Notes under the pieces: generated by a model
Database searches by the model: none
What the model was told of the DNA's origin: nothing
The model's input: only the letters and a program-made list of their open reading frames with translations
Shown here: one piece after another, positions 19,871-28,990 of the stretch
Numbering within the stretch: the stretch's first letter is position 1
Layout of the letters: each line of letters begins with the position of its first letter
Position numbers and translations under genes: made by a program
Source: Oxynema aestuarii AP17
Lineage (GTDB): Bacteria; Cyanobacteriota; Cyanobacteriia; Cyanobacteriales; Laspinemataceae
Reading direction: 5' to 3'
Assembly (NCBI RefSeq): GCF_012295525.1
Contig: NZ_CP051167.1
Span: forward strand, 434,001-498,000
Length of the DNA: 64,000 nucleotides

Positions 19871-21334
19871 CTACAATAGCGGTTTTAAATTTACATGAGA
19901 CTGTACCACGTCCGCCAATCGGTCTAACAAGCTTTCGCGTTGTTCTCGATAGTTGGGAATGCCCGTGGGTAAAGCTTTCAGCCCGCGCTGGTGGCGTAGG
20001 CGGTTCAACCAAGCGCGTCGCCACGGACCGTTATCGAAAATGCCGTGCAGGTAGGTTCCCCACACCGATTGTTCTTGGTCTACCATGCCCAAACTGGGAT
20101 CGTCAAACAGGTTTTTGACGCCGTTGGAGGTGCCAAATTGGGAGCGACCTTGGTGGATTTCATAGCCGGAAACGGGCAAGCCTTCGTAAGGATATTGGGA
20201 GGTGACGAGCCGTTGGCGGGCGATTTTATGCGGGGTGATAATGGTTTTGACCGGGAGTAAATTTAAGCCTTCAAATCGTCCTTCTTGTCCTTCGACGCCT
20301 TCGGGATCGGCTAACATTTCGCCGAGCATTTGAAAGCCGCCACAAATACCGAAAATGGTACCGCCTGCAGTGACGTAGTTTTGCAGTTGTTCTGCCATTC
20401 CGGTTTTTTTGAGCAGGAGTAAATCGGGGATGGTGGCTTTGGACCCGGGGACGATGACTGCGTCGGGATAGTTTAAAGACTGTTTGGGGCTGACATATTC
20501 GACGGTGACGGTGGGTTCGGCTTCGAGGGGGTCGAAGTCGGTAAAGTTGGAAATACGCGGCAGGCGGATTACGGCAATGGTCAGATCGGTGCGTCCTTTG
20601 CGCGAGGGGCGATCGACTAAACTGAGGGAGTCTTCGGCGGGGAAGACTTCGTCGATCCAGGGAATGACGCCGAGGACGGGGATCCCGGTGCGTTCTTCGA
20701 GCCAGGTGATGCCGGAGTCCAACAACGATCGCCGCCCGCGAAATTTGTTGATGACGACGCCGCGAATCAGTTCCCGTTCGTCGGGATCGAGGAGTTCGAG
20801 GGTCCCGACGACATGGGCGAAGGCGCCGCCGCGATCGATATCGACGACGAGGATCGTGGGGGCGTTGAGGTGTTTCGCCACCCGCATGTTGGTGAGATCC
20901 CGGTGTTTGAGGTTGATTTCGGCGGGACTTCCGGCCCCTTCGCAAACGATTAAATCGAATTCTGCACTGAGTCGTTTGAGCGAATCCGCGATCGCCTGCC
21001 AGCCAATATCGATAAACTTTTCGTAGTAGTCTAGGGCGTTAATTCTCCCTTGGGCTTTGCCGTGGACGATGACTTGGGAGGTCATATCTCCCTGGGGTTT
21101 TAATAAAATCGGGTTCATGTCCACTTCTGGCGTCACTCCCGCCGCCCAAGCTTGCAAGGCTTGCGCGTAACCGATCTCGCCCCCTGTTGCCGTGACGTAG
21201 GCGTTCAAGGCCATATTTTGTCCCTTGAACGGGGCGACCCGCCATCCCCGACGGGAGAGAATGCGGCACAATGCCGTTGCAACGAGGGATTTTCCGGCGT
21301 GGGAGGTGGTTCCCACTACCATAATTGCTTTCAT
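19871..21334 (-). CDS. cobQ: Cobyric acid synthase
   Basis: Glutamine-dependent amidation of the corrin ring side chains b, d, e and g during (pseudo)cobalamin synthesis. The 487-aa protein opens with MKAIMVVGTTSHAGKSLVAT, the dethiobiotin-synthetase-like P-loop, followed by GRINALDYYEKFIDIGWQ and LVVDIDRGGAFAHVVGTLEL. The C-terminal amidotransferase domain carries the nucleophile in GICGGFQMLG and the His in GTYLHGIFDNG. Length and order match CobQ/CbiP. It is transcribed behind the winged-helix gene at 21371-21781, 36 bp away. Confidence 0.95.
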   Translation of the reverse strand: MKAIMVVGTTSHAGKSLVATALCRILSRRGWRVAPFKGQNMALNAYVTATGGEIGYAQALQAWAAGVTPEVDMNPILLKPQGDMTSQVIVHGKAQGRINALDYYEKFIDIGWQAIADSLKRLSAEFDLIVCEGAGSPAEINLKHRDLTNMRVAKHLNAPTILVVDIDRGGAFAHVVGTLELLDPDERELIRGVVINKFRGRRSLLDSGITWLEERTGIPVLGVIPWIDEVFPAEDSLSLVDRPSRKGRTDLTIAVIRLPRISNFTDFDPLEAEPTVTVEYVSPKQSLNYPDAVIVPGSKATIPDLLLLKKTGMAEQLQNYVTAGGTIFGICGGFQMLGEMLADPEGVEGQEGRFEGLNLLPVKTIITPHKIARQRLVTSQYPYEGLPVSGYEIHQGRSQFGTSNGVKNLFDDPSLGMVDQEQSVWGTYLHGIFDNGPWRRAWLNRLRHQRGLKALPTGIPNYREQRESLLDRLADVVQSHVNLKPLL

Positions 21335-21370
21335 ATCGGCAAGCCTGCGAGCGTATGAGTTCGATTACGG

Positions 21371-21781
21371 TTAGAACGGTAGACGCAGCCAACGAGCGCC
21401 AGCATTATAGAGGCGATCGCACCAACCCGGCGCCCCCCAATTCACCGCATCTGCGTCCTGGCGATCGATCAGTTGCCGTCCGAGGGGGGTCAGACGAAAA
21501 CTGTCGGTAATTCCCTGTCCGTCTACTTCCCGGCGCAATACGCCGACTTGAATGAGCCACATCAGGTCATTTTCGACCCGCAGTTCGGCGATCGCCCGTC
21601 GGGTATAGTTCTGTTGGATCCCCGATTCCGAGGCGATCGCGCTGAGGGGAACGCTGTCAGTTTTCATCGCCTCGAACAGTACCCGGGTGAACGGAGAACA
21701 CGCCAGTGCCCGTCTAGCCCGAGTAACGGTACGCGGCGGATACGCAATGGACTGAGCGGGTTGAGATTCGACAGCTTTCAT
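21371..21781 (-). CDS. Winged-helix cyanobacterial protein (Npun_F0494-like)
   Basis: A 136-aa protein with a predicted winged helix: VPLSAIASESGIQQNYTRRA as the DNA-reading part, then LMWLIQVGVLRREVDGQGIT and the wing SFRLTPLGRQLIDR. It ends GARWLRLPF. I recall this set of motifs from a cyanobacteria-specific family labelled Npun_F0494; the function is unknown. The Met at 21781 is preferred because the conserved part begins just after it; the frame is open to 21928. It lies 36 bp upstream of cobQ and is likely co-transcribed. It faces the divergent prxQ gene. Confidence 0.65.
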   Translation of the reverse strand: MKAVESQPAQSIAYPPRTVTRARRALACSPFTRVLFEAMKTDSVPLSAIASESGIQQNYTRRAIAELRVENDLMWLIQVGVLRREVDGQGITDSFRLTPLGRQLIDRQDADAVNWGAPGWCDRLYNAGARWLRLPF

Positions 21782-21947
21782 TCTTGGCGCCAATTCTTGA
21801 GAAAGTGGAGAATACGCGGACAGGCGATCGGGTCGGCCTAACATTCTAGTAGTAGCATACCAATCGGCGATCGCCTCCCCTCTCTCCCCCCACGTAACAA
21901 GTTTGTTAGGATTTGGATCGAGTTTCAAAAAGGAAAATTACGCATCT

Positions 21948-22388
21948 ATGTCTTTATCAGTCGGAACCACCGCACCGGATTTCACCGCCAAAGACACCAA
22001 CGGTAACACGGTCAACCTCACTGACTTCAAGGGCAAAACCTTGATTTTGTACTTCTACCCCAAAGACGACACCCCCGGTTGCACGAAAGAAGCCCAAAGC
22101 TTCCGCGATGCGTACAACGAATATCAAAGCAAAGACATCGCAGTTCTCGGCGTCAGCATGGATGACGAAGAATCCCACAAAAAATTTACCGAGAAATATA
22201 ATATTCCCTTCCCCTTACTCGCCGACAGCGACGGTACCCTAACCAAAGCTTACGACGTCGAAGGCGGCGGCTACGCCAAACGGGTCACCTACGTCATCGA
22301 TGGCGACGGCAAAATCACCCAAGTCTACGAAGGATCTAACCTCAAAACCGACACCCACGCCGCCGACATCCTCGCCGCAATGGCCTAA
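21948..22388 (+). CDS. Peroxiredoxin, PrxQ/BCP family
   Basis: A thiol peroxidase that reduces H2O2 and organic hydroperoxides. The 146-aa product has the peroxidatic Cys45 in PKDDTPGCTKEAQSFRD and the family fold segments FYPKDDTPG and VLGVSMDDEESHKKF. Cys45 is the only Cys in the protein, so the usual resolving Cys five residues later is replaced by Gln. It must work as a 1-Cys enzyme or use an external thiol. The ATG at 21948 follows AAGGAAA; a longer frame from 21903 adds no conserved sequence. Divergent from the winged-helix/cobQ pair. Confidence 0.92.
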   Translation: MSLSVGTTAPDFTAKDTNGNTVNLTDFKGKTLILYFYPKDDTPGCTKEAQSFRDAYNEYQSKDIAVLGVSMDDEESHKKFTEKYNIPFPLLADSDGTLTKAYDVEGGGYAKRVTYVIDGDGKITQVYEGSNLKTDTHAADILAAMA

Positions 22389-22420
22389 TTGCTCCACTCA
22401 AGTGAGTTAAATATCGCTTC

Positions 22421-22449
22421 GTAGGGTGGGCAAGTTTTGCCCACCCTAC
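22421..22449. repeat. GTAGGGTGGGCAA palindrome downstream of prxQ
   Basis: A perfect 13-bp inverted repeat, GTAGGGTGGGCAA with TTGCCCACCCTAC, around a 3-nt centre, 32 bp after the prxQ stop. It could act as a transcript end or stabiliser; a strong T-tract is missing. Its core is shared with the palindrome at 4311-4332. Confidence 0.7.
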
Positions 22450-22849
22450 TCATTTTGAGCGCAAGCGCTTGCGATCGATAGCGATCGCAAAGCAAGGGCG
22501 GCCCGTCTTTTCATCTGTCCCTATTTTGTTCCAGTGTGTTTTAACAAAAGCTTCATTAAATATGACAGCAGAAAGATAGTCTATTGACTTGAGTCACTTT
22601 TGCGAGTCTATTTTAACTTCTATCTTTTCACTCTAATCTTATTATTCTCACTTGTAAGCCCGCTCTCGCAAAGACGGTGCCACGATCGCCCCACCGAAAC
22701 GATAAAATTGGGAGACTAAAGCCCGATCGCCCGTCCCTGACTTCTCAAAAAATTGAAAATCTAAACTCTAAAATGGGATCGATTCACCCCGATTTTCCGA
22801 GCTGACGATCGCAGCATCTATTCCATCCCTCGTCAAAGGAGCAGTATTC
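22450..22849. other. Gene-free region upstream of the C39-like peptidase
   Basis: A 400-bp region without a convincing coding frame. It contains HIP1 octamers near 22470-22490, an AT-rich section (22540-22660) where a promoter could lie, a short STRR-like tract near 22750 and the ribosome site AAAGGAGC just before the GTG start at 22850. Confidence 0.5.
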
Positions 22850-25522
22850 GTGTCCAGCATCCTGACTTATCTCGAACCCAAAGAAGTCTTACTCAGAACC
22901 GCCACCGTTCTCAAAGGAACCTTCGACCCGGCAAAAGTTGCCACGGTGTCCGTCGTCGCCGAAGATAAATATCCCCTCAGCGTCGAACTCAACCGAGCTG
23001 AGGGTCGCTGGCAGGTCGATTTACCTAACGGTTTGACCGCGCCGGGGATTCGCTGGTTGCGCCTTAAGGCGATGGATAGTAGCGGTCGCGAACTCGACAA
23101 CCAACAAGCCTACATCACCGTCAGCGAACAACCGATGACGGTGGCGGACTCTCTCTCTTTAGAAGTGCTGCACGATACCTTTTTTAAAGCGACTCCGGCG
23201 CCTTCGACGACCTTGAGCGATCGCCACAAAGCCCAAATCCCCAAAGGTCGCTCCTTCGGGGTCAGTCGCTATACCGTGGAAGGCGATCGTGTCAAAATCG
23301 AACTCAACACCGATGTCGAACCCCTCGGACGGTTTGGATACTTCTACAAACCTCACGTTCAACTGGTCAAAGCCGAACAAACCCAGCGCGTTACCGTCGA
23401 TAACGTTCCCGACCCCCCGCCGGGATTCTGTCAGTTGTGGGTCGCCCAAACCACTAAAATTAAAACCAAACCGGAAGATTCGATCCAACTGAGCGCCCAC
23501 CAACAAGCCGAACTCCTCCAAGGACAAACCTTTTTAACCTTCGGTCATACCTCCTTCGCCAACCACTTTCGCATCATGTTGCGCGACCCGATCCCGGGAT
23601 TCGGACAAATTGGCTACGTCTATAAAGATCACGTCAAACTCAAAAAAGACGGAGAATGGATCGAATACAATCCCAACGCCACGAATTTAAGCATTCTCAA
23701 AACCACGGTGATTAAAAAACGCCCCGTGGATTCGAGTACCTTAAGTGCGGCAGATCGATACACTCTTCCCATCGGTTCGGTGTATGGGGTCGTCGCATAT
23801 TCCTCGGAAGCGGGCCATCTGAAAGTATCGCTGAGTGAAAATTTACCCGGTTTCGGCAATACGGGCTATCTTTATGCCGATTTCGTGCGCTTGTTACGCG
23901 GCGAAACGCCCCTATCGGCGGTGAGCGATCGCACTCCCTCCCCGGAAGACCCGTTGACCTATACCGGACCGAAAGAAGTTCTAGTCAAACAAGCGGTTAC
24001 CTTAACCGGAAACTTCGACCCGCAAAGCATTAGTGCGATCGCCGTCGTCGCCGAAGACAAATATCCCCTCAAAGTCGAACTCGATCGCGACGCCGGAACT
24101 TGGCGCGTCGTACTCAGCAATGGCTTTAACACCGCCGGACTGCGCTGGTTGCGCTTGCGCGGCGCCGACAGCAATAACCAACTCGTTTCCTCGGAAATCA
24201 TCTACATCACCGTCAGTACCCAAGCGACCACCGTCGGCGAACCCCTACGCTTGCGCGTCGAACAAAATACTTGGTTTAAAGTCGCCCCCCTCGATTCCCA
24301 ACAACTGGCGGACGAACAAAAAGTAATGGTCAAAGGGGGCACCACCTTTAGCGTCAGTCGATACGGACTGGTAGACGGACACCTGAAAGTCAACCTCGAT
24401 CCCGCCGTCAATCCCGTGGGGTCGTTCGGTTACTTTTACGAAGGTCATGTCGAACTGACCAAAGGGGAAAAAGTCCTGCGCTTCGACATCGAGGACGTTC
24501 CGGATACCAACTTGACGGCGAAAATGTTGGTCACCCGAACCACTTTTATTAAAGCCCGTCCGGTGGATTCGTCGATGCTCAATGCCAGTCAAAAAGCCGA
24601 TTTAAAATTAGGAACGACTTACGGAATTACCGGATATGCCTGTACCGAAGGGCATTTTCGCGTCACTCTGACCAACTCGATTCCCGGTTTTGGCAATGTC
24701 GGTTATATTTACTGGCAACACGTCCAAATTAAGAAGAATAACGATGTCATTCCCTACGAACCGGACGCGCTGACGATTACGATTCGCGAGACGACGGCGT
24801 TTAAAAAGCGCCCGATTTCGGCGGCGAACCTCGGTCCGACGGAGAAAACTACCCTCAATCTGGGGCGAGTTTACGGGGTGGCGAGTTACGCGATCGAAGA
24901 CAATCACCTCAAGGTCTCGCTGACGGAAGAGTTTCCTCAATTCGGCAATACGGGATATATTTATCCGCCTCACGTGTTGATGCGTCGCGGGAGTCGGGCG
25001 TTCGATCCGCTTCCGGATCGGATCGAGCTCAACGTCCCTTATTTCTCCCAACGGGATAACCCGCGTTACTATTGGTCTACTTGTAATGTAACCTCGATCG
25101 CCATGGTGTTTTATTACTACGGCGTGCGATCGAAGTGGGGCGGACAGCTTGAAGACGAGTTGCTCCAGTGGTGTTTCAACTATGCCGGAGAAGGCTCGCA
25201 AACCAATCACAGCGTGCTTTCGGCGCTGATTCGCGCTTACGGCTTCAAGCATCAATTCGTGACGACGGCGCGCTGGTCCGACGTCAAAAACGAGCTGATT
25301 AACCGCCGTCCGGTGGTGATTGCCGGATACTTTACGGCGACGGGACATATTCTCACGATTATCGGTTTTAACAGTCGGGGGTACATCGTACAAGATCCCT
25401 GGGGCGATGCCCTGACGGGATATAGTTATACGGAAGGGCGGAAGTTACTTTATCCCTACGGATACATGGATGAGGTGTGCGGTCCCGAGGGGAATATTTG
25501 GATTCATACGATCGCCCAATAA
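22850..25522 (+). CDS. Repeat-built protein with C-terminal C39-like cysteine peptidase domain
   Basis: An 890-aa protein starting at GTG behind AAAGGAGC, with no signal peptide. Two module types alternate. Module A (about 8-95 and 368-455) contains VVAEDKYPL and RWLRL. Module B (about 75 residues, starting near 101, 193, 278, 466, 555 and 640) contains TxxKxxPxDSxxL and GFGxxGYxYxxHV. The order is A-B-B-B-A-B-B-B, so a block of about 362 residues has been duplicated in tandem. The final part (about 726-890) is a papain-like C39-family domain with Cys745 (STCNVTS), His833 (ATGHIL) and Asp849 (VQDPWGD) as the likely triad. Modules B look like small beta barrels of SH3 type. The natural substrate is unknown. 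Confidence 0.85.
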   Translation: MSSILTYLEPKEVLLRTATVLKGTFDPAKVATVSVVAEDKYPLSVELNRAEGRWQVDLPNGLTAPGIRWLRLKAMDSSGRELDNQQAYITVSEQPMTVADSLSLEVLHDTFFKATPAPSTTLSDRHKAQIPKGRSFGVSRYTVEGDRVKIELNTDVEPLGRFGYFYKPHVQLVKAEQTQRVTVDNVPDPPPGFCQLWVAQTTKIKTKPEDSIQLSAHQQAELLQGQTFLTFGHTSFANHFRIMLRDPIPGFGQIGYVYKDHVKLKKDGEWIEYNPNATNLSILKTTVIKKRPVDSSTLSAADRYTLPIGSVYGVVAYSSEAGHLKVSLSENLPGFGNTGYLYADFVRLLRGETPLSAVSDRTPSPEDPLTYTGPKEVLVKQAVTLTGNFDPQSISAIAVVAEDKYPLKVELDRDAGTWRVVLSNGFNTAGLRWLRLRGADSNNQLVSSEIIYITVSTQATTVGEPLRLRVEQNTWFKVAPLDSQQLADEQKVMVKGGTTFSVSRYGLVDGHLKVNLDPAVNPVGSFGYFYEGHVELTKGEKVLRFDIEDVPDTNLTAKMLVTRTTFIKARPVDSSMLNASQKADLKLGTTYGITGYACTEGHFRVTLTNSIPGFGNVGYIYWQHVQIKKNNDVIPYEPDALTITIRETTAFKKRPISAANLGPTEKTTLNLGRVYGVASYAIEDNHLKVSLTEEFPQFGNTGYIYPPHVLMRRGSRAFDPLPDRIELNVPYFSQRDNPRYYWSTCNVTSIAMVFYYYGVRSKWGGQLEDELLQWCFNYAGEGSQTNHSVLSALIRAYGFKHQFVTTARWSDVKNELINRRPVVIAGYFTATGHILTIIGFNSRGYIVQDPWGDALTGYSYTEGRKLLYPYGYMDEVCGPEGNIWIHTIAQ

Positions 25523-25666
25523 AACAGGCATCGAGATCGCGGACGTTCGGCGGAAAGGGCGAACGCCCGCGATTGGAAGGTTTCTGGATTCGTTAAAATA
25601 GCCATTTTTATCCATTCCATCCATAGAAATTTAGCGGTATGGTAAGAACAACTCTAGGGAATTGGA

Positions 25667-26746
25667 ATGATGGCTAAAAAACAGAAAAAGCAGAAAAAAG
25701 AAACAGGCGATCGCGATCGCCCCGTCGCGGAAACTAACCTGGCGTCTACCTCTCCAGACGCCCGCTTCCAGTTTCTACAAGAACGACAAAAAAAGATATT
25801 GACCTTAATTAAGCGAAAGCGAACGGAACTGTCAAACTTAACCGAACAGATGCAAGAGATTGCGCGATCGATGCTCTATCACGGTCAACCCATTTACGAA
25901 CAAGCACAACAGCTCGATCGCGAAATTCACGAATTATTTCACGATATTTTTACCAAGCGCAAATTTGCTAAAAAAACCAAACTCGAAATTCGAGAAGTTT
26001 ACGAAATACTCCAATTTACAGGTCGTATCAGTCCCCATTTCGACGAAGAAGACGAAGACTTCGCCCGGGAGGAAGAAGCCGAAGCCGAACGGGAACATCC
26101 GAATGAGGAAAATGACGACAGTTTCGACGACGAAGATGGTTCGGAATGGGGCAGTCATTCCCTATTTGAAGAAAACCATGCCCCTCGTCCTTCGCGGGAT
26201 ATGAGAAAACTGTTTCTAAAATTGGCCGATCGCTTTCACCCGGATAAAATTGCCGATCCGGAAAAAAGAGAGCATTATACCGAAATCATGAAAGAGGTTA
26301 ATATTGCTTATAAAAGTGGCGATTTTGCCCGCTTGTTGGAAATTGAACAACAAAGCGAATACGAGCAAAAAATTGAAACTTCACAAAACGATCGCGATCG
26401 CCAGTGCAAGCAACTCGAACACGATCTAAAAATTCTCGAACGGCAATACGAACAATTAAAAGACCAAGTTCGCGAAACCCGCAACACCCCTCAAGGGATG
26501 ATGGTCAAAGAATATCGCAAAGCCAAACGAGAAGGCATGGATTTAGTGGAAGCCTCCCTCGAACAATTTAAAGCCGAACTCGAATCCCTCGAACAGATTC
26601 GCGATTTCGTTAAAGATTTTCGCGATCGAAAGATAACGCTGAAGGAATTTTTATGCGGTCCGTCCCGTCGCCAACCCTTGGATTTGGACAATATCGAAGA
26701 TGTCATCGACGAACTGGCAAAAAATGGGATTCACATCCATTTTTAA
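25667..26746 (+). CDS. J-domain protein with flanking coiled coils
   Basis: A 359-aa soluble protein. Residues about 1-25 are Lys-rich and polar. A coiled coil (about 35-115) precedes a very acidic linker (about 125-160). A J domain follows (about 180-235) with HPD in LADRFHPDKIADPEKREHYT and helix IMKEVNIAYKSGDF. A second long coiled coil ends the protein. The HPD motif is needed to stimulate Hsp70, so it is probably a specialised DnaK co-chaperone. There is no Gly/Phe or zinc region, so it is not DnaJ itself. Either of the two adjacent Met codons may start it. Confidence 0.8.
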   Translation: MMAKKQKKQKKETGDRDRPVAETNLASTSPDARFQFLQERQKKILTLIKRKRTELSNLTEQMQEIARSMLYHGQPIYEQAQQLDREIHELFHDIFTKRKFAKKTKLEIREVYEILQFTGRISPHFDEEDEDFAREEEAEAEREHPNEENDDSFDDEDGSEWGSHSLFEENHAPRPSRDMRKLFLKLADRFHPDKIADPEKREHYTEIMKEVNIAYKSGDFARLLEIEQQSEYEQKIETSQNDRDRQCKQLEHDLKILERQYEQLKDQVRETRNTPQGMMVKEYRKAKREGMDLVEASLEQFKAELESLEQIRDFVKDFRDRKITLKEFLCGPSRRQPLDLDNIEDVIDELAKNGIHIHF

Positions 26747-26818
26747 TCGTCAAGCCGTACCGTTCGATGGCAGATCCCTCGATGGGATTGAGGAGGAAAA
26801 CCGAAGAGCGATCGCCGT

Positions 26819-27820
26819 TTACAAGAAGTCAAAGAGTTCGCCGATAAACCAACCGTAAAAAACAAAAAATAATAAGCCTTCCCAACGGCTAAATTGTTTG
26901 TTTTGTGTGGTGAGGAAAAACAAGATCGTTCCCGCTAGCATGGCGGGCAATCCTTCGGCGATAATCACCGGGGCAATTTCTAAATTATCGATCGCCCCCG
27001 CCACGCCCATCACGGCAAAGCAGTTAAAAATATTAGACCCCAAAACATTGCCGACGGCCATTTCTGGATTGCCTTTACGGGTGGCAACAATGGTCACGAT
27101 CAGTTCGGGTAAAGAGGTTCCAAAGGCGACTGCACTGATGGCAATCACTTCTTTTCCGATTTGAAGAAATTCCGAAATTTTAGTCACCGATTCGATCGTA
27201 TATTCCGCACTTCCCCAAATAAAAATTAAGCTAACGATCGCGATCGCTAAACTTTTGACGGGAAAGCGATCGGGTTTTTTTAAACAATTGGCGGTGTCTT
27301 CTGCGGGATCTTCTTCGGCATCTCGTTCGGAAGATTCACCGGAGGTTTCCAAAGTATTCGGATGCGACAAAACTGCATAAAGAAGATAAATAATAAAGCC
27401 GCCCAAAGATAACCAGGCATCCCCGGCGGAAAAGTCGCGATCTCCGACGGCGAGACAGAGTAAAAATGCTGACGATAGAAAAATCTGCAAGTCTACTTTG
27501 AGGGAATGGTAAGTAATTTTAAATTTACGGGACATCGCCGAAGCGACTCCCACAATCAGAAAAATATTGGTAATATTAGAACCGACGACGTTACCGAGAA
27601 CGACTTCCGAGGACTGTTGCAAAACGGCGGCGATCGATGAGGCTAATTCGGGCAGGGACGTCCCGATCGCCACGATCGTAACGCCAATAATAAACGGGTG
27701 AAATCCGAGAAAAATTCCCAGTCTCTCCGCAGCATCGGTAAAATAATCCGAGGCTTGAACGAGGATAAATAGACTGAGAACAAAAATGGCAGCCCAAAGC
27801 ATTAAGGAAAAGGAAAACAT
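26819..27820 (-). CDS. Calcium/sodium antiporter, CaCA family (YrbG-like)
   Basis: A cation/Ca2+ exchanger of the inner membrane, 333 aa, with about ten helices. The two alpha repeats are present: GTSLPELASSIAA with GNVVGSNITNIF in the first half, and GTSLPELIVTIVAT with GNVLGSNIFNCF in the second. An acidic loop (SERDAEEDPAEDTAN) joins the halves. The ATG at 27820 opens directly into the first helix (MFSFSLMLWAAIFVLSLFI). The frame is open to 28000, but that extension overlaps the next gene and lacks features. It likely exports Ca2+ or handles Na+/H+ balance. Confidence 0.9.
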   Translation of the reverse strand: MFSFSLMLWAAIFVLSLFILVQASDYFTDAAERLGIFLGFHPFIIGVTIVAIGTSLPELASSIAAVLQQSSEVVLGNVVGSNITNIFLIVGVASAMSRKFKITYHSLKVDLQIFLSSAFLLCLAVGDRDFSAGDAWLSLGGFIIYLLYAVLSHPNTLETSGESSERDAEEDPAEDTANCLKKPDRFPVKSLAIAIVSLIFIWGSAEYTIESVTKISEFLQIGKEVIAISAVAFGTSLPELIVTIVATRKGNPEMAVGNVLGSNIFNCFAVMGVAGAIDNLEIAPVIIAEGLPAMLAGTILFFLTTQNKQFSRWEGLLFFVFYGWFIGELFDFL

Positions 27821-27996
27821 CGCGATCGCCCGAGGGGATTTGTACGGTTGAATTATCCCACATGGCCGCCACAGGGACAGAAGGGGAAACGGGTTCGACG
27901 ATGGGCTACAAACGGGAGAAAAAGTGCAAATCGATCGTTTCCATCGATCGTTTCCAAAAGCGATAAAAACGCCCCGACGATCGCCACCGATCGCCT

Positions 27997-28857
27997 TCAC
28001 GAAGGGAGATCGACCCGGCGATCGCCCGGTGGAATCTGTGGCGAAACGTCGATGTTGTAGGCGATCCCTTCCAAAGTGCCGATCCAGTAGGGGCGATCGT
28101 CATCTTGCCAGCGCACGATCGCCCGGGCGGGAACGCGCAAGGGACCGAAAGAACGAAGTTCCGATAAGGTAATCTCCCAAGGAATACGATCTTCGCCCGG
28201 TTGACGGTAGCGTAAAGCTTCGATCCGGGCGATGGCGGCGGTTTTCGGGTCGAATGCGAGTTGCAAGCGCACTTCGCGATCGCCAAAGGGTAAATAAGCG
28301 GAACAATGTGTCTCGTCGATCGCCTCCCAACGGACGCCGGGATGGGCGATCGCCATCGGCGGCAACATGGCGACTTCTTCGGCCCATAGCGCCAACACCT
28401 GCCCTTCGGCGATCTCTTCTCCAGTTTGGAACAGATTCATCAAGCCGCGTACTTGTAGCTTTCCTTCGCCGCCGATGTAAGAGTCCACGGCCCTCATCAG
28501 GGGCAATCCAAACCAGGTTAACTCCATTTCCCGGCAAAATTCTCCCTGACGGTAAAAACTTTTAAACCGTAACATGCTATAAGCAAAGCCGAGTTTAAAT
28601 TTGGCCCGTCCCCAAATCATCGCCGATTCCACCTGGGGCAGATCCGCGCTAGTGCAGGATGCTAAATATCGCCGGATCGGTTCGGGTAAGTCGTCGGGAA
28701 CGCCGAGGGAACCGCGATCGCGGCTGACTTGCGTCGGCGGTGGAAATGGACTGGGGACGATTTGAAAGCCCCAAAAAAGTACCAGGGGTAAAGCCAGAAA
28801 TAAGCCCGCCGAGATCGCGGTCGCGATCGCTATACTTTGCATAATATTGCTCCTCAA
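27997..28857 (-). CDS. DUF6544-like protein
   Basis: A 286-aa protein with one N-terminal hydrophobic segment (IATAISAGLFLALPLVLFWGF), an anchor or signal, and a globular part outside. Recognisable pieces are LPEPIRRYLASC near residue 60, FYRQGEFCREMELTWFGLPLM, GEIAEGQVLALWAEEVAMLP and the closing VPARAIVRWQDDDRPYW. I associate this pattern with DUF6544, for which no function is known. The second Met at 28842 is also possible. It sits directly upstream of the antiporter gene on the same strand. Confidence 0.6.
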   Translation of the reverse strand: MRSNIMQSIAIATAISAGLFLALPLVLFWGFQIVPSPFPPPTQVSRDRGSLGVPDDLPEPIRRYLASCTSADLPQVESAMIWGRAKFKLGFAYSMLRFKSFYRQGEFCREMELTWFGLPLMRAVDSYIGGEGKLQVRGLMNLFQTGEEIAEGQVLALWAEEVAMLPPMAIAHPGVRWEAIDETHCSAYLPFGDREVRLQLAFDPKTAAIARIEALRYRQPGEDRIPWEITLSELRSFGPLRVPARAIVRWQDDDRPYWIGTLEGIAYNIDVSPQIPPGDRRVDLPS

Positions 28858-28990
28858 AACCTCTGAATACTCTGGAAATCCTCCGGGTGTGCTGTCGCGA
28901 TCCGCGCCGTTAGCTTCGCGACTCCGTAGGCGTAGCCGCCCCGAAGGGGCTAGGAGTTAGGCGTATCGCCGGACGGACCGAAAGCGCAGT

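Noticed and set aside
20271-20945. 224-codon Arg-rich minus-strand frame inside cobQ.
   Set aside because: It is an out-of-frame reading of cobQ on the same strand, extremely Arg/Pro/Ser-rich and without features.
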